Shown here: one piece after another, positions 36,949 through 48,522 of the stretch
How the letters are laid out: the number at the start of each line of letters is the position of its first letter
Numbering within the stretch: position 1 is the first letter of the stretch
Assembly: GCA_963921425.1 (NCBI GenBank)
Contig: OY992840.1
Location: forward strand, 684,501 to 748,500
Direction: 5' to 3'
DNA from: Dryas octopetala
Lineage: Eukaryota; Streptophyta; Magnoliopsida; Rosales; Rosaceae
DNA length: 64,000 nt
Notes under the pieces: model-generated
Told to the model about the DNA's origin: nothing
Databases searched by the model: none
What the model saw: only the letters and a program-made list of their open reading frames with translations
Program-made: the position numbers and the translations under genes

Positions 36949-37920
36949 ATGTTAGATTATTTTGAACATACATTAGATGGAATGGATTTTTATTTCTTTC
37001 AAAATTGGAAAGTAAAACAACCAGTAGAATATAATAATGTAATGCAAATTTTTAACATAACAGATTTTTTAACTTTAGTTAAAACAGAATTTTTAGATCA
37101 AAATAGATTAGACATGAGAAGTGAACAAGAACAAATTAGAGCAATTCGAAATTTAGAACAATTACAAATTTGTGATTTACAATATATTGGAGAATATACT
37201 ACAGATTTTTTCAAATATTTAGGAAGAACAGGTAGAATTAATGACCTTAATTTATTAGACACTTACATAACAAAAATAAAAGGACCTATAAGAGAAAGAA
37301 TATGGACAGAATGGCAAAAACATCAAAAGAAAATAGAACCATTAATTGGACCTAGAGTAGCACATGTATATGAAATACTAAGACAAGAATGTAGTCAAAT
37401 AAAAGCAAAAAGACAAATTAGAAAACAATTTTACATGAGTTGTAAGAACATAGATTTTCCTAAGCAATATGGATGTCATAAAGGAAAGAAATCTTATAAA
37501 CCTTATAGGAAGAACTATAGAAAGAAAAATTTAAAAAAATACAAGAAATTTGATATACAAAAATTACAAACATTTAGGAAAAGAAAGTACTTACTAAAAC
37601 ATTATATAAAAAGAAATTATAAACCTTGGATTAGAAAATATAAAGCACTAAAAGATAAAAGTAAATGTAAATATTATTTATGCGGTGAAATTGGACATAT
37701 AAGACCCCAATGCCCTAAAAAAGGAAAGATTAATAGAGAAAAAGTACAAATAATAGAACAAGATGAAGATTTAGAATTTGTATATAATTTAGATGATTTT
37801 AGTGATAATGAAAGTATTTATAGTATTAATATGTGTAGTTCTGATTTTGATTCGGAAAAAGAAGAAGAAGAACCCTTAAAAAATCTAGAAAACTCTGAAA
37901 AAGATTATAGTTATGTCTAA
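36949..37920 (+). pseudogene. EPRV capsid-protein region with zinc knuckle
   Basis: Open frame of 323 codons. A helical capsid-core region (residues 1-150) is followed by a Lys/Arg/Tyr-rich basic stretch (about 160-235) and a CCHC knuckle at 240-255 (C240, C245, H250, C255), then an acidic tail. In caulimovirids the knuckle packages RNA. Odd: a Tyr occupies position 242, where a knuckle Cys is normally found, so zinc binding is doubtful. The frame runs to a TAA at 37918-37920. Confidence 0.75.
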
Positions 37921-38492
37921 ATGGAAGAAGAAGAACAATATATTTATAATAATATTGGATGGCCAACTAATTGTATAAAATATAATAAAAAAGTAATTCA
38001 ACATTATAGAAGTAAAATTACTAACAAGTTTATTGTAAATTATGTTATAATCAACCAATTGAAACAAATTCATTAATTAGAAATAAATAGAACTGAAAAC
38101 ATAACGAATATAGATACTGAAAACACAAAAATTAGTTTGTTATTAACCATAAATTGTGAATTAGAATTTTCAAAAGAACATAGAATACAAACAATAGCAA
38201 TGATAGACACTAGAAGCACTAAAAGTGTAATTAAACAAAATTTAGTACCAGAATAGTTTAGACAAAAATTATCTAAACCAGCAAAAGTAACTCAGTTTAA
38301 TACAGAAGCAGTAGTATTAACATATTATATAAACAATATACCAATTAGAATAGAAGGACAACAATTTAGCTTACCAATGACATTAATCTCACCAGTAGGA
38401 TCATACACATTTATTATAGGACTTAATTTTCTAAAAAGCCTACAAGGAGGATTTTTATACACTCCTTTAGGAATTACATTTTTTAAGAAAAG
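37921..38492 (+). pseudogene. EPRV aspartic protease region, cut by a hAT element
   Basis: It contains the protease active-site context MIDT followed by Arg where Gly is required, a stop near 38.25 kb, and the flap and GLNFL segments at about 38.4 kb. The hAT element enters at 38501, and the frame continues beyond its far TSD at 45368. The altered active site and stop make it inactive. Confidence 0.7.
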
Positions 38493-38600
38493 AATAACAA
38501 TAAGGGTCGGCAATGGGCCAGGCCGAGAATTTTTCGGGTTCAGGCCGGACTCGGGCTTGAATTATAGAAGCCCAATAGGCTTTCGGGCCGGGCCGGGTTG

Positions 38601-38918
38601 AGAAGAGAAATGAAAACTAAGAAGAGAAACTCAGAGAGAATTGAGAGAGAATCCAAGGAAAAATGAACAAATGATTGAATTAACTTTAGAATAGAGATTA
38701 CAGAGTTTATATATTACAGTAAGAGCCTAACAGCTAAGCAATAGCTGAACAAGATTAGTAACCGACTAAGGACTAACACTAACAACTAATAACTAACTCA
38801 GTCAATCACTGAATGACACCTGTCATAATTGGTTAGCAGCTGTTATAAACCTTGATTTGCTGCTTTCCTATGTTCAGGCTTACTGTGAGCCTCTTGTGAT
38901 ACTGATTGGAGGCTATTA
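38601..38918 (-). repeat. Copia 3' LTR
   Basis: 318 bp, matching the 5' LTR except GGCTATTA versus GGTTATTA near its edge. The pol reading frame runs into it and stops at 38843. Confidence 0.95.
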
Positions 38919-41900
38919 TCCCCCCTCAAGCTGAAGGGGTTGTAAAACACCTGCAGCTTGGATTTGAGATAGTGAAACCGAGAAATAGGTACTGGCTTAG
39001 TGAAGATGTCAGCAGTCTGCTCAGTGGTAGAAACATGAGAGAGAGAGACCAACTGAGAAGTAACCAATTCTCGAATGAAATGATAATCCACCTCTATATG
39101 CTTAGTCCTAGCATGAAATACGGGGTTAGAAGCCAGAGCCATAGCACCAAGATTATCACAAAGAAGCAAAGGGGTAGCAGATAAAAAATAATGCATATCT
39201 CTCATAAGTTGGCATAGCCAAACTATATCCACTGCAGTACAGGCCAAAGCTCTATACTCAGCCTCAGTAGAGGACCGAGCAACAGTGGGTTGCTTCTTAG
39301 AGGACCAAGAGAGCAAGTTATTGCCAAAGTAGAGACAAAAACCAGTTGTAGATCGCCTATCAATAGGACATCCAGCCCAATCAGCATCAGAGTATGCAGT
39401 CAGAAGCTGAGAACCTTTAGTGAATCGAAGACCATGACCAATGGTACCCTTAAGATATCTAAGGACCCTCTTAGCTGCAATGAGGTGAGAAGTTCTGGGA
39501 GTATGCATAAACTGACATAATTGACTCACAGCAAAACTAATATCAGGTCTAGTCCAAGTAAGGTATTGAAGACCACCCACAATGGACCTAAACTCAGTAG
39601 GATCCACAAGGAGATCACCAGAATCAGCATCAAGTCGATCAGAGGCAGTAGGAGAGGCAACAGGTTTAGCACCAACCATGGAAGTCTTGAGAAGCAGATC
39701 GAAGGTATACTTCTGCTGAGTAAGATAGAGAACCTGAGAAGTGCGCACCACTTCAAGACCAAGGAAGTAGTGCAAAGAACCAAGATCCTTCATTGCAAAC
39801 TGAGTTTGAAGCTGAGAGATGAGAGAATGGCAAAAAGAGGAGGAATTGCCTGTAATCAGTATATCATCGACATAGACCAAGACATAGGTGATAGTATCTT
39901 GAGCGCGGACAAAAAGAGAAGTATCAGCATAGCTAGTAACAAACCCGAGCTGAAGAAGAGCATGCATAAGTTCCTCATACCAGGCCCTGGGGGCCTGCTT
40001 CAAGCCATAAAGAGATTTGTGTAGCTTGCAGACATGATGAGGTCGAGCAGAATCAATGAATCCTTGAGGCTGAACCATGAACACTTCCTCCTTGAGATGA
40101 CCATGAAGAAAAGCATTGGTCACATCAAGTTGCTTGATAGACCAGTCAAATTGAACAGCCAGACACAACAAAAATCTGATGGTAGCAGGCTTAGCAACAG
40201 GACTAAAGGTCTCTGTGTAGTCAATACCAGGATTTTGATGAAAGCCTTTGGCCACCAAGCGCGCCTTGTATCTTTCCAAAGTACCATCAGCCTTGAGCTT
40301 GACTTTATAGACCCACTTACACCCCACAAGATTCATAGAGGGATGATAGGGAACTAATGACCAGGTACCAGTCCGCTGAAGAGCATCATACTCAAGTTGC
40401 ATAGCCTCCCGCCAAGAGGAATCCTTGGCAGCCTGAGAATAGGTTTTGGGGGTAGGAGGTATAGAAGTAACCGAAGAGGAAACTGCAGGATTTATAGGGT
40501 GAAGAGTAGCAGATAGCAACTTGGATTTGACGATACCAGACTTAGAACGGGTTTGCATAGGATGGTGATTAATTGGAGCAGGAGAAAGAGAAGGAGAAGG
40601 TGGAGAAATAGAAGAGGGGGAAGAGGATGGCAAAGGGGTGAGAGATGGTGGAGAAGGAAGAGGTGATGGGGATAGTGGTGGTGGTGAGGATGATAGTGAT
40701 GGTGGTGGTTGTGGTTGTGGAAAAACTGATGGAGGAACAATAGAAGGAAGGGGAACTATAGGATCGGAAAGAACAGAAGATGAGACAGGAGAAGAAGAAG
40801 GAGAAACAAAGGTCTTGAAAGGAAAAATTGTTTCATGAAATTGAACATGTCGAGATATATATATCCTGCCAGTTAAAGGATCTAAGCATCTATAGCCTTT
40901 GTGAGAGAGACTATAGCCAAGAAACACACAAGCTTTACTTTTAGGGTCAAGCTTGTGAGTAGTATAAGGCTTAAGCCAAGGATAACATGCGCATCCAATG
41001 GTTTTGAGAAAGGAGTAATCAGGAACATGGCGAAAAAGAACTTGATATGGAGAAATATGATTTAAAAAAGGAGAAGGAAGTCTATTGATGATGTAAACAG
41101 CAGCGGTGAAGATATCAACCCAGTATTTAAAAGGAATAGCAGTTTGAGCAAGGATTGTTCTGCTAAGTTCAACAATATGCCTGTGCTTTCTCTCAACCAC
41201 TCCATTTTGCTCAGGGGTGTGAGGGCAACTAAATTGCTGAGAAATACCATGCTGAGAAAGAAAACTTTGAAATTGGCGTGAAGTAAACTCACCACCAGCA
41301 TCAGTTCTAACTACTTTCAATTTACAGTCAAGCATATTCTCAACTTTAGCCTTAAAATTTTGAAAGATAGAGAAGAAATCAGATTTTCGGGCAAGTGGAA
41401 ATAACCAACAGAAACGAGACCAATCATCCACTAAACTCACATAGTATTTATAGCCATTAACAGAGAGAACAGGAGAAGGACCCCAAAGATCAACATGCAC
41501 AAGTTGTAAAGGGGAAGTGGATTTACAAATGGACTTTGGAAATGGAAGTTTATGACTTTTACCTAGTGGACAAGAAACACAAGACTCAAGTTTATTTATA
41601 CTATCAGAAACAGGTAATTGAAAAGTGGAAATGACTCTATGTAAGACTTGGAAGGAAGGATGACCAAGCCTAGAATGCCAGATTGAAGCTGGAACTTTAT
41701 GTGTAGCAAAAGCAGTTGGAGAAGCTTTGACAGAAGAAGAGGAAGGCTGGAGAGGGTACAAGCCATCTCTAGCAGGTCCTTGAAAAAGTATTTTCCCCGA
41801 AATCTTGTCCTTGACAGAGAAAGAATCAGAGTCAAAAATCATGACACAATTGTTGTCTTTGACAAATTGATTAACAGAAAGAAGATTATAGGCTATAGTT

Positions 41901-42659
41901 GGAACATGTAAGACCTTAGACAATTGAAAAGCAGCATTAGAAGTATGCAAAGTAGTAGAGCCAATGTGAGAAATGGACAAACCTTGACCATCTCCAATAA
42001 CAATCTGGTCAGGACCATCATATTCAGAATGAACATTGAGATTAGAGCAGTCTGAAGTGACATGACTAGAAGCTCCAGTGTCAGCTAGCCAATAAGCAGG
42101 TCTGGGTCCTCGAGGAGCAGCCATTGCAGCCATAGCTTGAAGCTTATCAGTAGGAACTCGGCCCTGAAATGCCTTATTCATCCTATTGTAACAATCAATA
42201 GCAGGATGACCAACTTTACCACATATCTGACACTTAGTTTGGCTGAGAGGAAGAGTGGAAGAGCCAGCAAAAAATGTAGAAGATGCAGAAGGAGGCCTGA
42301 GCTGAACAGCAGAGGGAGAACTGAATGGAGGCTTGAAAGTGTTGAAACCACCTCCACCTCGATTACCACCATTATAGTTGTTGTAGTGCATCTTGCCTTT
42401 GCCTTTACCCTGATACTTAGGCTTGAAATTGTTGGAAGAACCACCAGTGAAATGAGGAGCAGCAAATGCTTGAACTGGAGTGTCCAGTAAGCCTTTAGTC
42501 TGCCGCTTCCTTGTAAGAGCAAGTTCCTCACTGAGAAGAAGACCATGAACTTCATCAGGAGTAACTGGAGTAGCCCTGACCCTCAAGGATGTACCAAAAC
42601 CATCATAATCTTCAGTCAAGCCATTCAGAATATGAACAACCATTGTGGTATCATCAATA
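38843..42659 (-). CDS. pol: Copia Gag C-terminus and Pol polyprotein
   Basis: Continues in the next frame from about 42659 (IDDTTMVVHILNGL). Counting from the upstream in-frame start at 42748, domains are: CCHC knuckle KCQICGKVGHPAIDCYN (about 172-188), protease LADTGASSH (221-229), GAG-pre-integrase with WHSRLGHPS, integrase core (VHVDLWGP, DAGGEFTS, EQNGVVERKHR), a proline/serine-rich linker, reverse transcriptase (KWVYKVK, QLDVTNAFLHG, YVDDILITG near 955-960) and RNase H (YSDADWAGCPIDRRSTTG, STEAEYRAL). No internal stops to 38843, so apart from the gag frameshift the enzyme set looks intact. Confidence 0.95.
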
Positions 42660-43256
42660 TATAGGTGCGCCAGCAGCAGCAAGACTATCAGAAATTTCCT
42701 TAATTTCTTGTAGATAGTCATGCATAGACCTGGAACCCTGAGAAACACCTTGAAGACGAGTTTGAAGTTGAATCACATGAGATTGAGAGAGAGTAGAGAA
42801 CCTCTTCTCAAGGTTAATCCAAAGATCCCTTGCAGATTTGGCACCAACAACATAGGGAAGGACACTTTCAGAGAGAGAAGACTGAATCCAGATTTTAAGA
42901 GTTTTATCTCTGTGATTCCACGAACTGAACTCAGGATTGGGGCTAGGAGGGTCAGTAGGAAGCATACCAGCAATGAAACGTGGAGGAATCGGAACCGTAC
43001 GATCAATAATATCCACCATGTCATAGTGTTCCAGAACAGGAATGAAGAGCTCCTTCCAAAGCATATAGTTGTCTTTGGTGAGCTTGACTGGAATCATGTT
43101 GCCAATACTCTGAACATTTTGAAAGTTCAGAGGTGAGGCTGAAGAAGACGAGGGAAGATAGGGCAGAGAAGAATCACCATCACTTTGAGCACGAAGCAGA
43201 TTGGTGAGACCAGAGAGCAAGGTTGTAAGGAGCTGAGTAGGATCATCGTGTGCCAT
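42654..43256 (-). CDS. gag: Copia Gag, N-terminal part
   Basis: The ATG at 43256 (MAHDDPTQLL) is chosen because it begins the usual Gag N-terminus after the leader; the open frame extends upstream to 43379 without support. It encodes a UBN2-type Gag core (YMLWKELFIPVLEHYDMVD; ARDLWINLEKRFSTLS). The frame ends at 42654 after AAAGAPIY, where a short TATATA stretch at about 42655-42661 shifts it relative to the downstream frame. One small indel therefore separates gag from the rest. Confidence 0.88.
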   Translation of the reverse strand: MAHDDPTQLLTTLLSGLTNLLRAQSDGDSSLPYLPSSSSASPLNFQNVQSIGNMIPVKLTKDNYMLWKELFIPVLEHYDMVDIIDRTVPIPPRFIAGMLPTDPPSPNPEFSSWNHRDKTLKIWIQSSLSESVLPYVVGAKSARDLWINLEKRFSTLSQSHVIQLQTRLQGVSQGSRSMHDYLQEIKEISDSLAAAGAPIY

Positions 43257-43394
43257 CGAAAAGAGAAGATCGCGACACCAAATCAAGAACACAGATCTAA
43301 ACAAGAAATTTTCTCGAGAAAATTGAAGAAATTTTCCGAGAAAATGGCCAAGAACGGATCGAGCAGAGCTGTGAAGCACAAAGCTCTGATACCA

Positions 43395-43712
43395 AGAAGA
43401 GAAATGAAAACTAAGAAGAGAAACTCAGAGAGAATTGAGAGAGAATCCAAGGAAAAATGAACAAATGATTGAATTAACTTTAGAATAGAGATTACAGAGT
43501 TTATATATTACAGTAAGAGCCTAACAGCTAAGCAATAGCTGAACAAGATTAGTAACCGACTAAGGACTAACACTAACAACTAATAACTAACTCAGTCAAT
43601 CACTGAATGACACCTGTCATAATTGGTTAGCAGCTGTTATAAACCTTGATTTGCTGCTTTCCTATGTTCAGGCTTACTGTGAGCCTCTTGTGATACTGAT
43701 TGGAGGTTATTA
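43395..43712 (-). repeat. Copia 5' LTR
   Basis: 318 bp, directly followed on its inner side by the tRNA-Met primer-binding site (43381-43394 on the plus strand). Confidence 0.95.
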
Positions 43713-44164
43713 GGTTGGGCTTAGGCTTTAATACACAAGCCCAAGGCCCGCCCATCGGGCTGTGGCTTGCGGGTGGAGGGCTAGGCCGGGCTAGGCTCAG
43801 AATTGGCCTAAAGCCTGTTTAGACACATATATATCTTTAATAAAAAAATAAAGGATTTTGGCTATGTTGTGATTTGAACATGAAACCTCACATAACAAGC
43901 TTCAACTCTTAACCAACTGAGCTGACTAGTTTATTTGTCAAGTTTGTGAATCATAACATATTTAATAGCTCTTTCGTTTGTTTACTTTAATAAATTGTTA
44001 ATATGCTTATTAAGTTATTATATAATACTATTATGTTAGTAATAGTGTAATACCATAAATAGAAATAAACTTTTAAAATTATATACAACATTACAACTAT
44101 AATAAAACATAAATGTACATACGATGCAATTGTATGTACATATTTTTATAAACATATTTTATAA

Positions 44165-44790
44165 ACAAATGATGCAATTGTGTTTTTAACGATCCGAACC
44201 GTTCAAATTTTAGTTTCTCACTCAAAGATAATTCGTGCAAAAAATAAGCTCAATCGGAGATGTAAAAGTGACATAACGGTGGTCAAATTAATGAACGATC
44301 GTGGTTTTTCTAATGATGATCGAATGGGTAGATGAATTTCGATTTGGCCGATTTTTTGTAAAGATGATCTTTGACTATGAACAAAGAAAATGAACGGGTC
44401 AGATTGTTGAAATCACGTTGTGGTCTTCATAATTATGGAAACAACAAGGTTTCAACGAGAAAGTTATTAGAATTATACTCTTCAAGCGTATTTATATGTA
44501 GAAGCTCACATATCGATCATGTTTTCAACGATCCAAACCGTTCAAACTTTAGTTCCCCACTCAAAGAGAATCTTTGCAAAAAATTAGCTTAATCGGAGAT
44601 GTAAGAGTCACGTAACGGTGGTCGAATTAATGAATAATCGTGGTTTTTATAATGATAATCGAACATTCGAACGGGTAGATGAATTCCTATTTGGCCAATT
44701 TTTTGTAAGGATGATCTTTAACTATCAACATATAAAATAAACGGTTCAGATCGTTAAATTAATGAACGATCGTGGTTTAATAACTTTAAT
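44165..44790. repeat. Inverted copy of the CACTA 350-bp unit inside the hAT element
   Basis: Words such as GATCCGAACCGTTCA, CTCAAAGATAATTCGTGCAAAAAAT, AACGATCGTGG and CTACATATAAAT match, in reverse orientation, the 350-bp units at 3840-5800. About 1.7 units are present, in the loop between the foldback arms. Confidence 0.75.
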
Positions 44791-45367
44791 TATAGTTGTA
44801 TTATAAAAGTTTATTGTAATAACTTTAATAACTATAGTTGTAAATTTGTAATGTTATATAGAAGTTTAAAATTGTATTATTTATGGTATTACACAGTTTA
44901 CACTATTACTATTTACTAACATTATATGATTATACTATTATATAATAACTTAATAAGCATATTAATAATTTATTAGAGTAAACAACCGAAAAACTTATTA
45001 AATATGTTATAATTCACCAATTAGACAAATAAACTAGTTAGTTTAATTGGTTGAGAGTTGAAATTTGTTCCATGAGGTCTCATATTCGATTCACAACATA
45101 GCCAAAATCTTATATTTTTTTATTGAAGAAATATTGTGTGTAAATGGGCTTTAGGGCGGGCCTAGGCGGGCCTAAGCGGGCCGAGCCCAATGACTATTCG
45201 GGCGGCCCGTGGGCTTCAAGGGGATGGCCTAAGCCCAGCCCAATGACTATTCGGGCCGGGCCGGGCCGGCCCAAATTTTGGGGCATATTGAGCTTCGGGC
45301 CTAATGGGCCGGGCTGGTTTTGGGTGGGCTTCGGGCCTTGGGCTTTTTGGTGACCCCTAAATAACCA

Positions 45368-45710
45368 CAGTAGATCAAAGTAACCCTTCTAACACACATC
45401 ATAGTATTATTAGCCTTGAAGAACCTCAAAATTTAGAACCTATAGAACATATGGAAGATATTGACAAATTAGAAATATTTGATGAAGAAATATTCAAACA
45501 TTTATATCCATCACTAGAATCTATAATACAATTAGAGATTTTTCATTTAGAAAGACCCAGAACACTGGAAGAATTGTTACAATTAGCTAAACAAACAAGA
45601 ATTATAGGTGAAGACCCTCAAAAACATTGAACAAAAATAAAATAATAGCAAAATTAGATATAATATATTTAGACTTAACAATTAAAACAGCTGATTGTCC
45701 ATATAATTTA
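45368..45710 (+). pseudogene. EPRV segment between protease and reverse transcriptase
   Basis: A-rich coding-like sequence continuing from 38492 across the hAT insertion; acidic, with ELLQLAKQTRIIGEDPQKH before a TGA near 45630. It ends at the next Mutator-like insertion. Confidence 0.5.
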
Positions 45711-46656
45711 CGGTTAAATACATTTTTGGTCCACGAACTTTGGGCGGTTTCTCAATTTGGTCCACCAATTTTAAAACGTGACAAAAATAACCTCGAATTA
45801 TCCAATTTGTGTCAATCCAGGATCTTCCGTCCAAATATCTAACGGAAGCTGACGTGGCCGTTTAACGCTGACGTGGCGTACTGAATGTGCACCATGTGTC
45901 ACCTCTTTTATTTTATTTTCAGATTTTTTCTATTTTCCTATTTTTATAAACTTTAAAAATTAATTAAAAATAGCTTCGGACTCATAAAAATACACGGAAA
46001 ATTTCTACGACCTCGTCTTAACTAGTACTAATTTATTATAGGGCTAAATTACCAATTTGCCCTTTGAGAGTTTCCAAAAAATTTGGGAAGTCTAAATTTA
46101 TTTTATAGAGGAAGATTTATTTTCCTCTAAGACCGAGAGGTCTTTTGGGTAGCAAGTGTTCATGAGAAAGGTAGTGTTAGTTTTTAGAAGACCAACGGTG
46201 CAAACCTCGTATTTTTTGGAGCTTGGGAGATTATTCTATGAATTTCCAAAGAGTCTAGAGTATTTTAAATTTTTAGAAATAAATTTGGACTTTCCAAATT
46301 TTCTGGAAACTCTCATAGAGTAAATTGGTAATTTGGCCCCATAATAAATTAGTACTAGTCAAGACGAGGTCGTAGGAATTTTCCGTGTATTTTTATGAGT
46401 CCGGAGCTATTTTTAATTAATTTTTAAAGTTTATAAAAATAGGAAAATAGAAAAAATCTGAAAATAAAATAAAAGAGGTGACACGTGGCGCACATTCACT
46501 GAATGTGCGCCACGTCAGCCTCCGTTAGATATTTGGACGGAAGATCCTGAATTGACACAAATTGGATAATTCAGGGTTATTTTTGTCACGTTTTAAAATT
46601 GGTAGACCAAATTGAGGAACCGCCTAAAGTTCGTGGACTAAAAATGTATTTAACCC
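45711..46656. mobile_element. Mutator-like foldback element in the EPRV pol region
   Basis: Arms of about 400 bp starting SGGTTAAATACATTTTTGGTCC and its complement. 9-bp TSD TATAATTTA / TATAAATTA with one mismatch (45702-45710, 46657-46665). 946 bp, no ORF of note. Confidence 0.92.
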
Positions 46657-46665
46657 TATAAATTA

Positions 46666-47158
46666 ATAGATAAACAAGAATTTGAACAACAAATTAGAGA
46701 GTTATTAAACTTCAAAGTAATCAGACCCTCAACATCTTGACATAGATCAACATCATTTATAGTTAGAAAACATTCAGAAATAAAAAGAGGAAAAGCTAGA
46801 ATTGTATATAATTATAGAAGATTAAATTATAATACATATGAAGATAGTTATAAACTTCCTAATAAAGATGAACTAATAAATAAAATACAAGATAGTAAAT
46901 ATTTAGTAAATTTGATTGTAAATCAGGATTTTGGCAAATTAGATTAGCGCCAGAATCAATTGAGTGGACAGCTTTCACTTGTCTAGAAGGACATTTTGAA
47001 TGACTTGTCATGCCATTTGGATTAAAGAATGCTCCATCTATTTTTCAAAGAAACATGGATCAAATATTTAAGAAATATGATTCTTTTTGTAGTATATATG
47101 TAGATGATATTCTTATAGATAGTAAAAATAAAAATGAACATAGGAAACATCTAGAAAT
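46666..47158 (+). pseudogene. EPRV reverse transcriptase region
   Basis: Fingers/palm motifs (ARIVYNYRRLN, PFGLKNAPSIFQ) and the catalytic YVDD at 47097-47108 are readable, but an in-frame stop near 46.74 kb and at least one frameshift near 46.91 kb split the frame. A further stop lies near 47.0 kb. The downstream part continues after the element at 47169-47747. Confidence 0.8.
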
Positions 47159-47168
47159 TATTTTGCAA

Positions 47169-47747
47169 AGAAAATTATAGATTTTGTCCACTTATTTTAT
47201 TCCTAATTCATTTTTGGTCCACGACTTTTTTAAGTTCTGTTTTGGTCCACTAATTGTTCCACTTGTTCAATAAATATCCAGATTTGTTTTCTCAAATTTG
47301 TCCCACCTTTTACCCTATCAAATCTCAGCCAAATTCAACAAACATATATTTGTTTTAAAGCTATGCATCTCCTCTTTACAACCACAAAATAATCATTTAA
47401 ATCGGAGTTCTAAAACTCAAGATAATTGGCCCCAAAGTAGGATACTAGAAACTACTAATTTTTCCTAGAAAATTTTCAGATTTTTCAAACATCACCAAAC
47501 TTCAATTCTCTTTGATTCTAATACTCCAAATTGGTTCCTATGACTAAGAAATGATGAAATATAACTTATACTTCAATTATAATTGAAGAAAAGACAACCA
47601 AAAGGATTTAAAATCATAACTTAAAAAAGATTGTAAACCAAAATTAAACTAGGTATAAAATAAGTGGACCAAAATTGAACTTAAAAAAATTCATGGACCA
47701 AAATTGAACTAGGTATAAAATAAGTTGACCAAATTTGTAATTTCCTC
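47169..47747. mobile_element. Mutator-like element between EPRV reverse transcriptase halves
   Basis: Imperfect TIRs (AGAAAATTATAGATTTTGTCC versus GAGGAAATTACAAATTTGGTC) of about 60 bp or more, with a perfect 10-bp repeat TATTTTGCAA on both sides (47159-47168, 47748-47757). 579 bp, no ORF. Confidence 0.88.
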
Positions 47748-47757
47748 TATTTTGCAA

Positions 47758-48522
47758 GAATTTATTGATAATTGTATTATGATTAGTAAAAACAAAATTG
47801 AATTAGAAAAACAAGATATAGAATTTTTAGGAATGTATATTAAATCAGGAACAATTCAATTACAAGAACATATAGCCAAGAAAGTGTTAGAATTTCCGGA
47901 TAAATTAGAAGATATGAAACAATTACAAGCATTTTTAGGATTATTAAATTATGCTCGAAATTATATTCCTAACTTAGGTAGAAAATTAGCTGTACTTCAT
48001 AGTAAAATAAGTAAAACTGGACAAAGGTATTTTAATAGTGAAGATATCAAAATAGTACAAGAAATTAAAAATGAAATAACAAAATTACAGCCTTTAGTAT
48101 TACCTTTAGAAAATAGTTATAAAATAGTTGAAACAGATGCCTCAACTATAGGATGGGCAGGAATATTATATCAAAAGAATAATAAAGAATCCCCCAAATC
48201 TGAAGAACAAATTTGTAGGTATGCTTCAGGTAAATTTGGAGAACAACAAGCTAGATTCCCAACAACTGACTTAGAAATATTAGGAATAATTAATTCAATT
48301 GAATCATTTTCTTTATTCTTACATAATGAAATATTTACAATTAGAACTGATTGTCAAAATATTGTTTCTCATTATAATAAAATTAAGACTAACAAACAAG
48401 CAGCCCGAAGATGGATTTTATTTGTTGATACTATTACAGGAAGAGGATTTAAACCAGTATTTGAACATATTAAAGGTTCAAACAACACATTAGCTGATAT
48501 TCTTTCATGCATTATCCAATAA
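47758..48522 (+). pseudogene. EPRV reverse transcriptase thumb and RNase H
   Basis: An open frame of about 255 codons from the TSD to TAA 48520-48522. It has the caulimovirid connection segment (FLGMYIKSGTIQLQEH, PDKLEDMKQLQAFLGLLNYARNYIP) and RNase H with its acidic residues in ETDAS, TTDLE, IRTDCQ and LADIL. This segment is uninterrupted, unlike the rest of pol. Confidence 0.85.

Larger units (their letters stand above)
38601..43712 (-). mobile_element. Young Ty1/Copia retrotransposon with TA...CT termini
   Basis: Two 318-bp LTRs (38601-38918 and 43395-43712) differ at one visible site. TSD GGTTG is at 38596-38600 and 43713-43717. Read on the minus strand each LTR starts TAATA and ends TTCT, not TG...CA. 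The primer-binding site TGGTATCAGAGCTT is at 43381-43394 and a GAGGGGGGA polypurine tract abuts the 3' LTR at about 38919-38927. Gag and pol are nearly complete. It is the most recent insertion in this cluster. Confidence 0.95.
38501..45359. mobile_element. hAT-type foldback element carrying a Copia insertion
   Basis: Left end TAAGGGTCGGC, right end TGACCCCTA, flanked by the 8-bp near-TSD AATAACAA (38493-38500) / AATAACCA (45360-45367). GGGCCGGGCC-rich termini are typical of some plant hAT elements. Without the Copia (38601-43712) it is about 1.75 kb. Inverted arms at about 43850-44110 and 44790-45120 make it a long foldback. No transposase is visible. Confidence 0.85.

Noticed and set aside
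39526..43460. Plus-strand ORFs of 70-167 codons inside the Copia
   Set aside because: Antisense shadows of the gag-pol frame on the minus strand.
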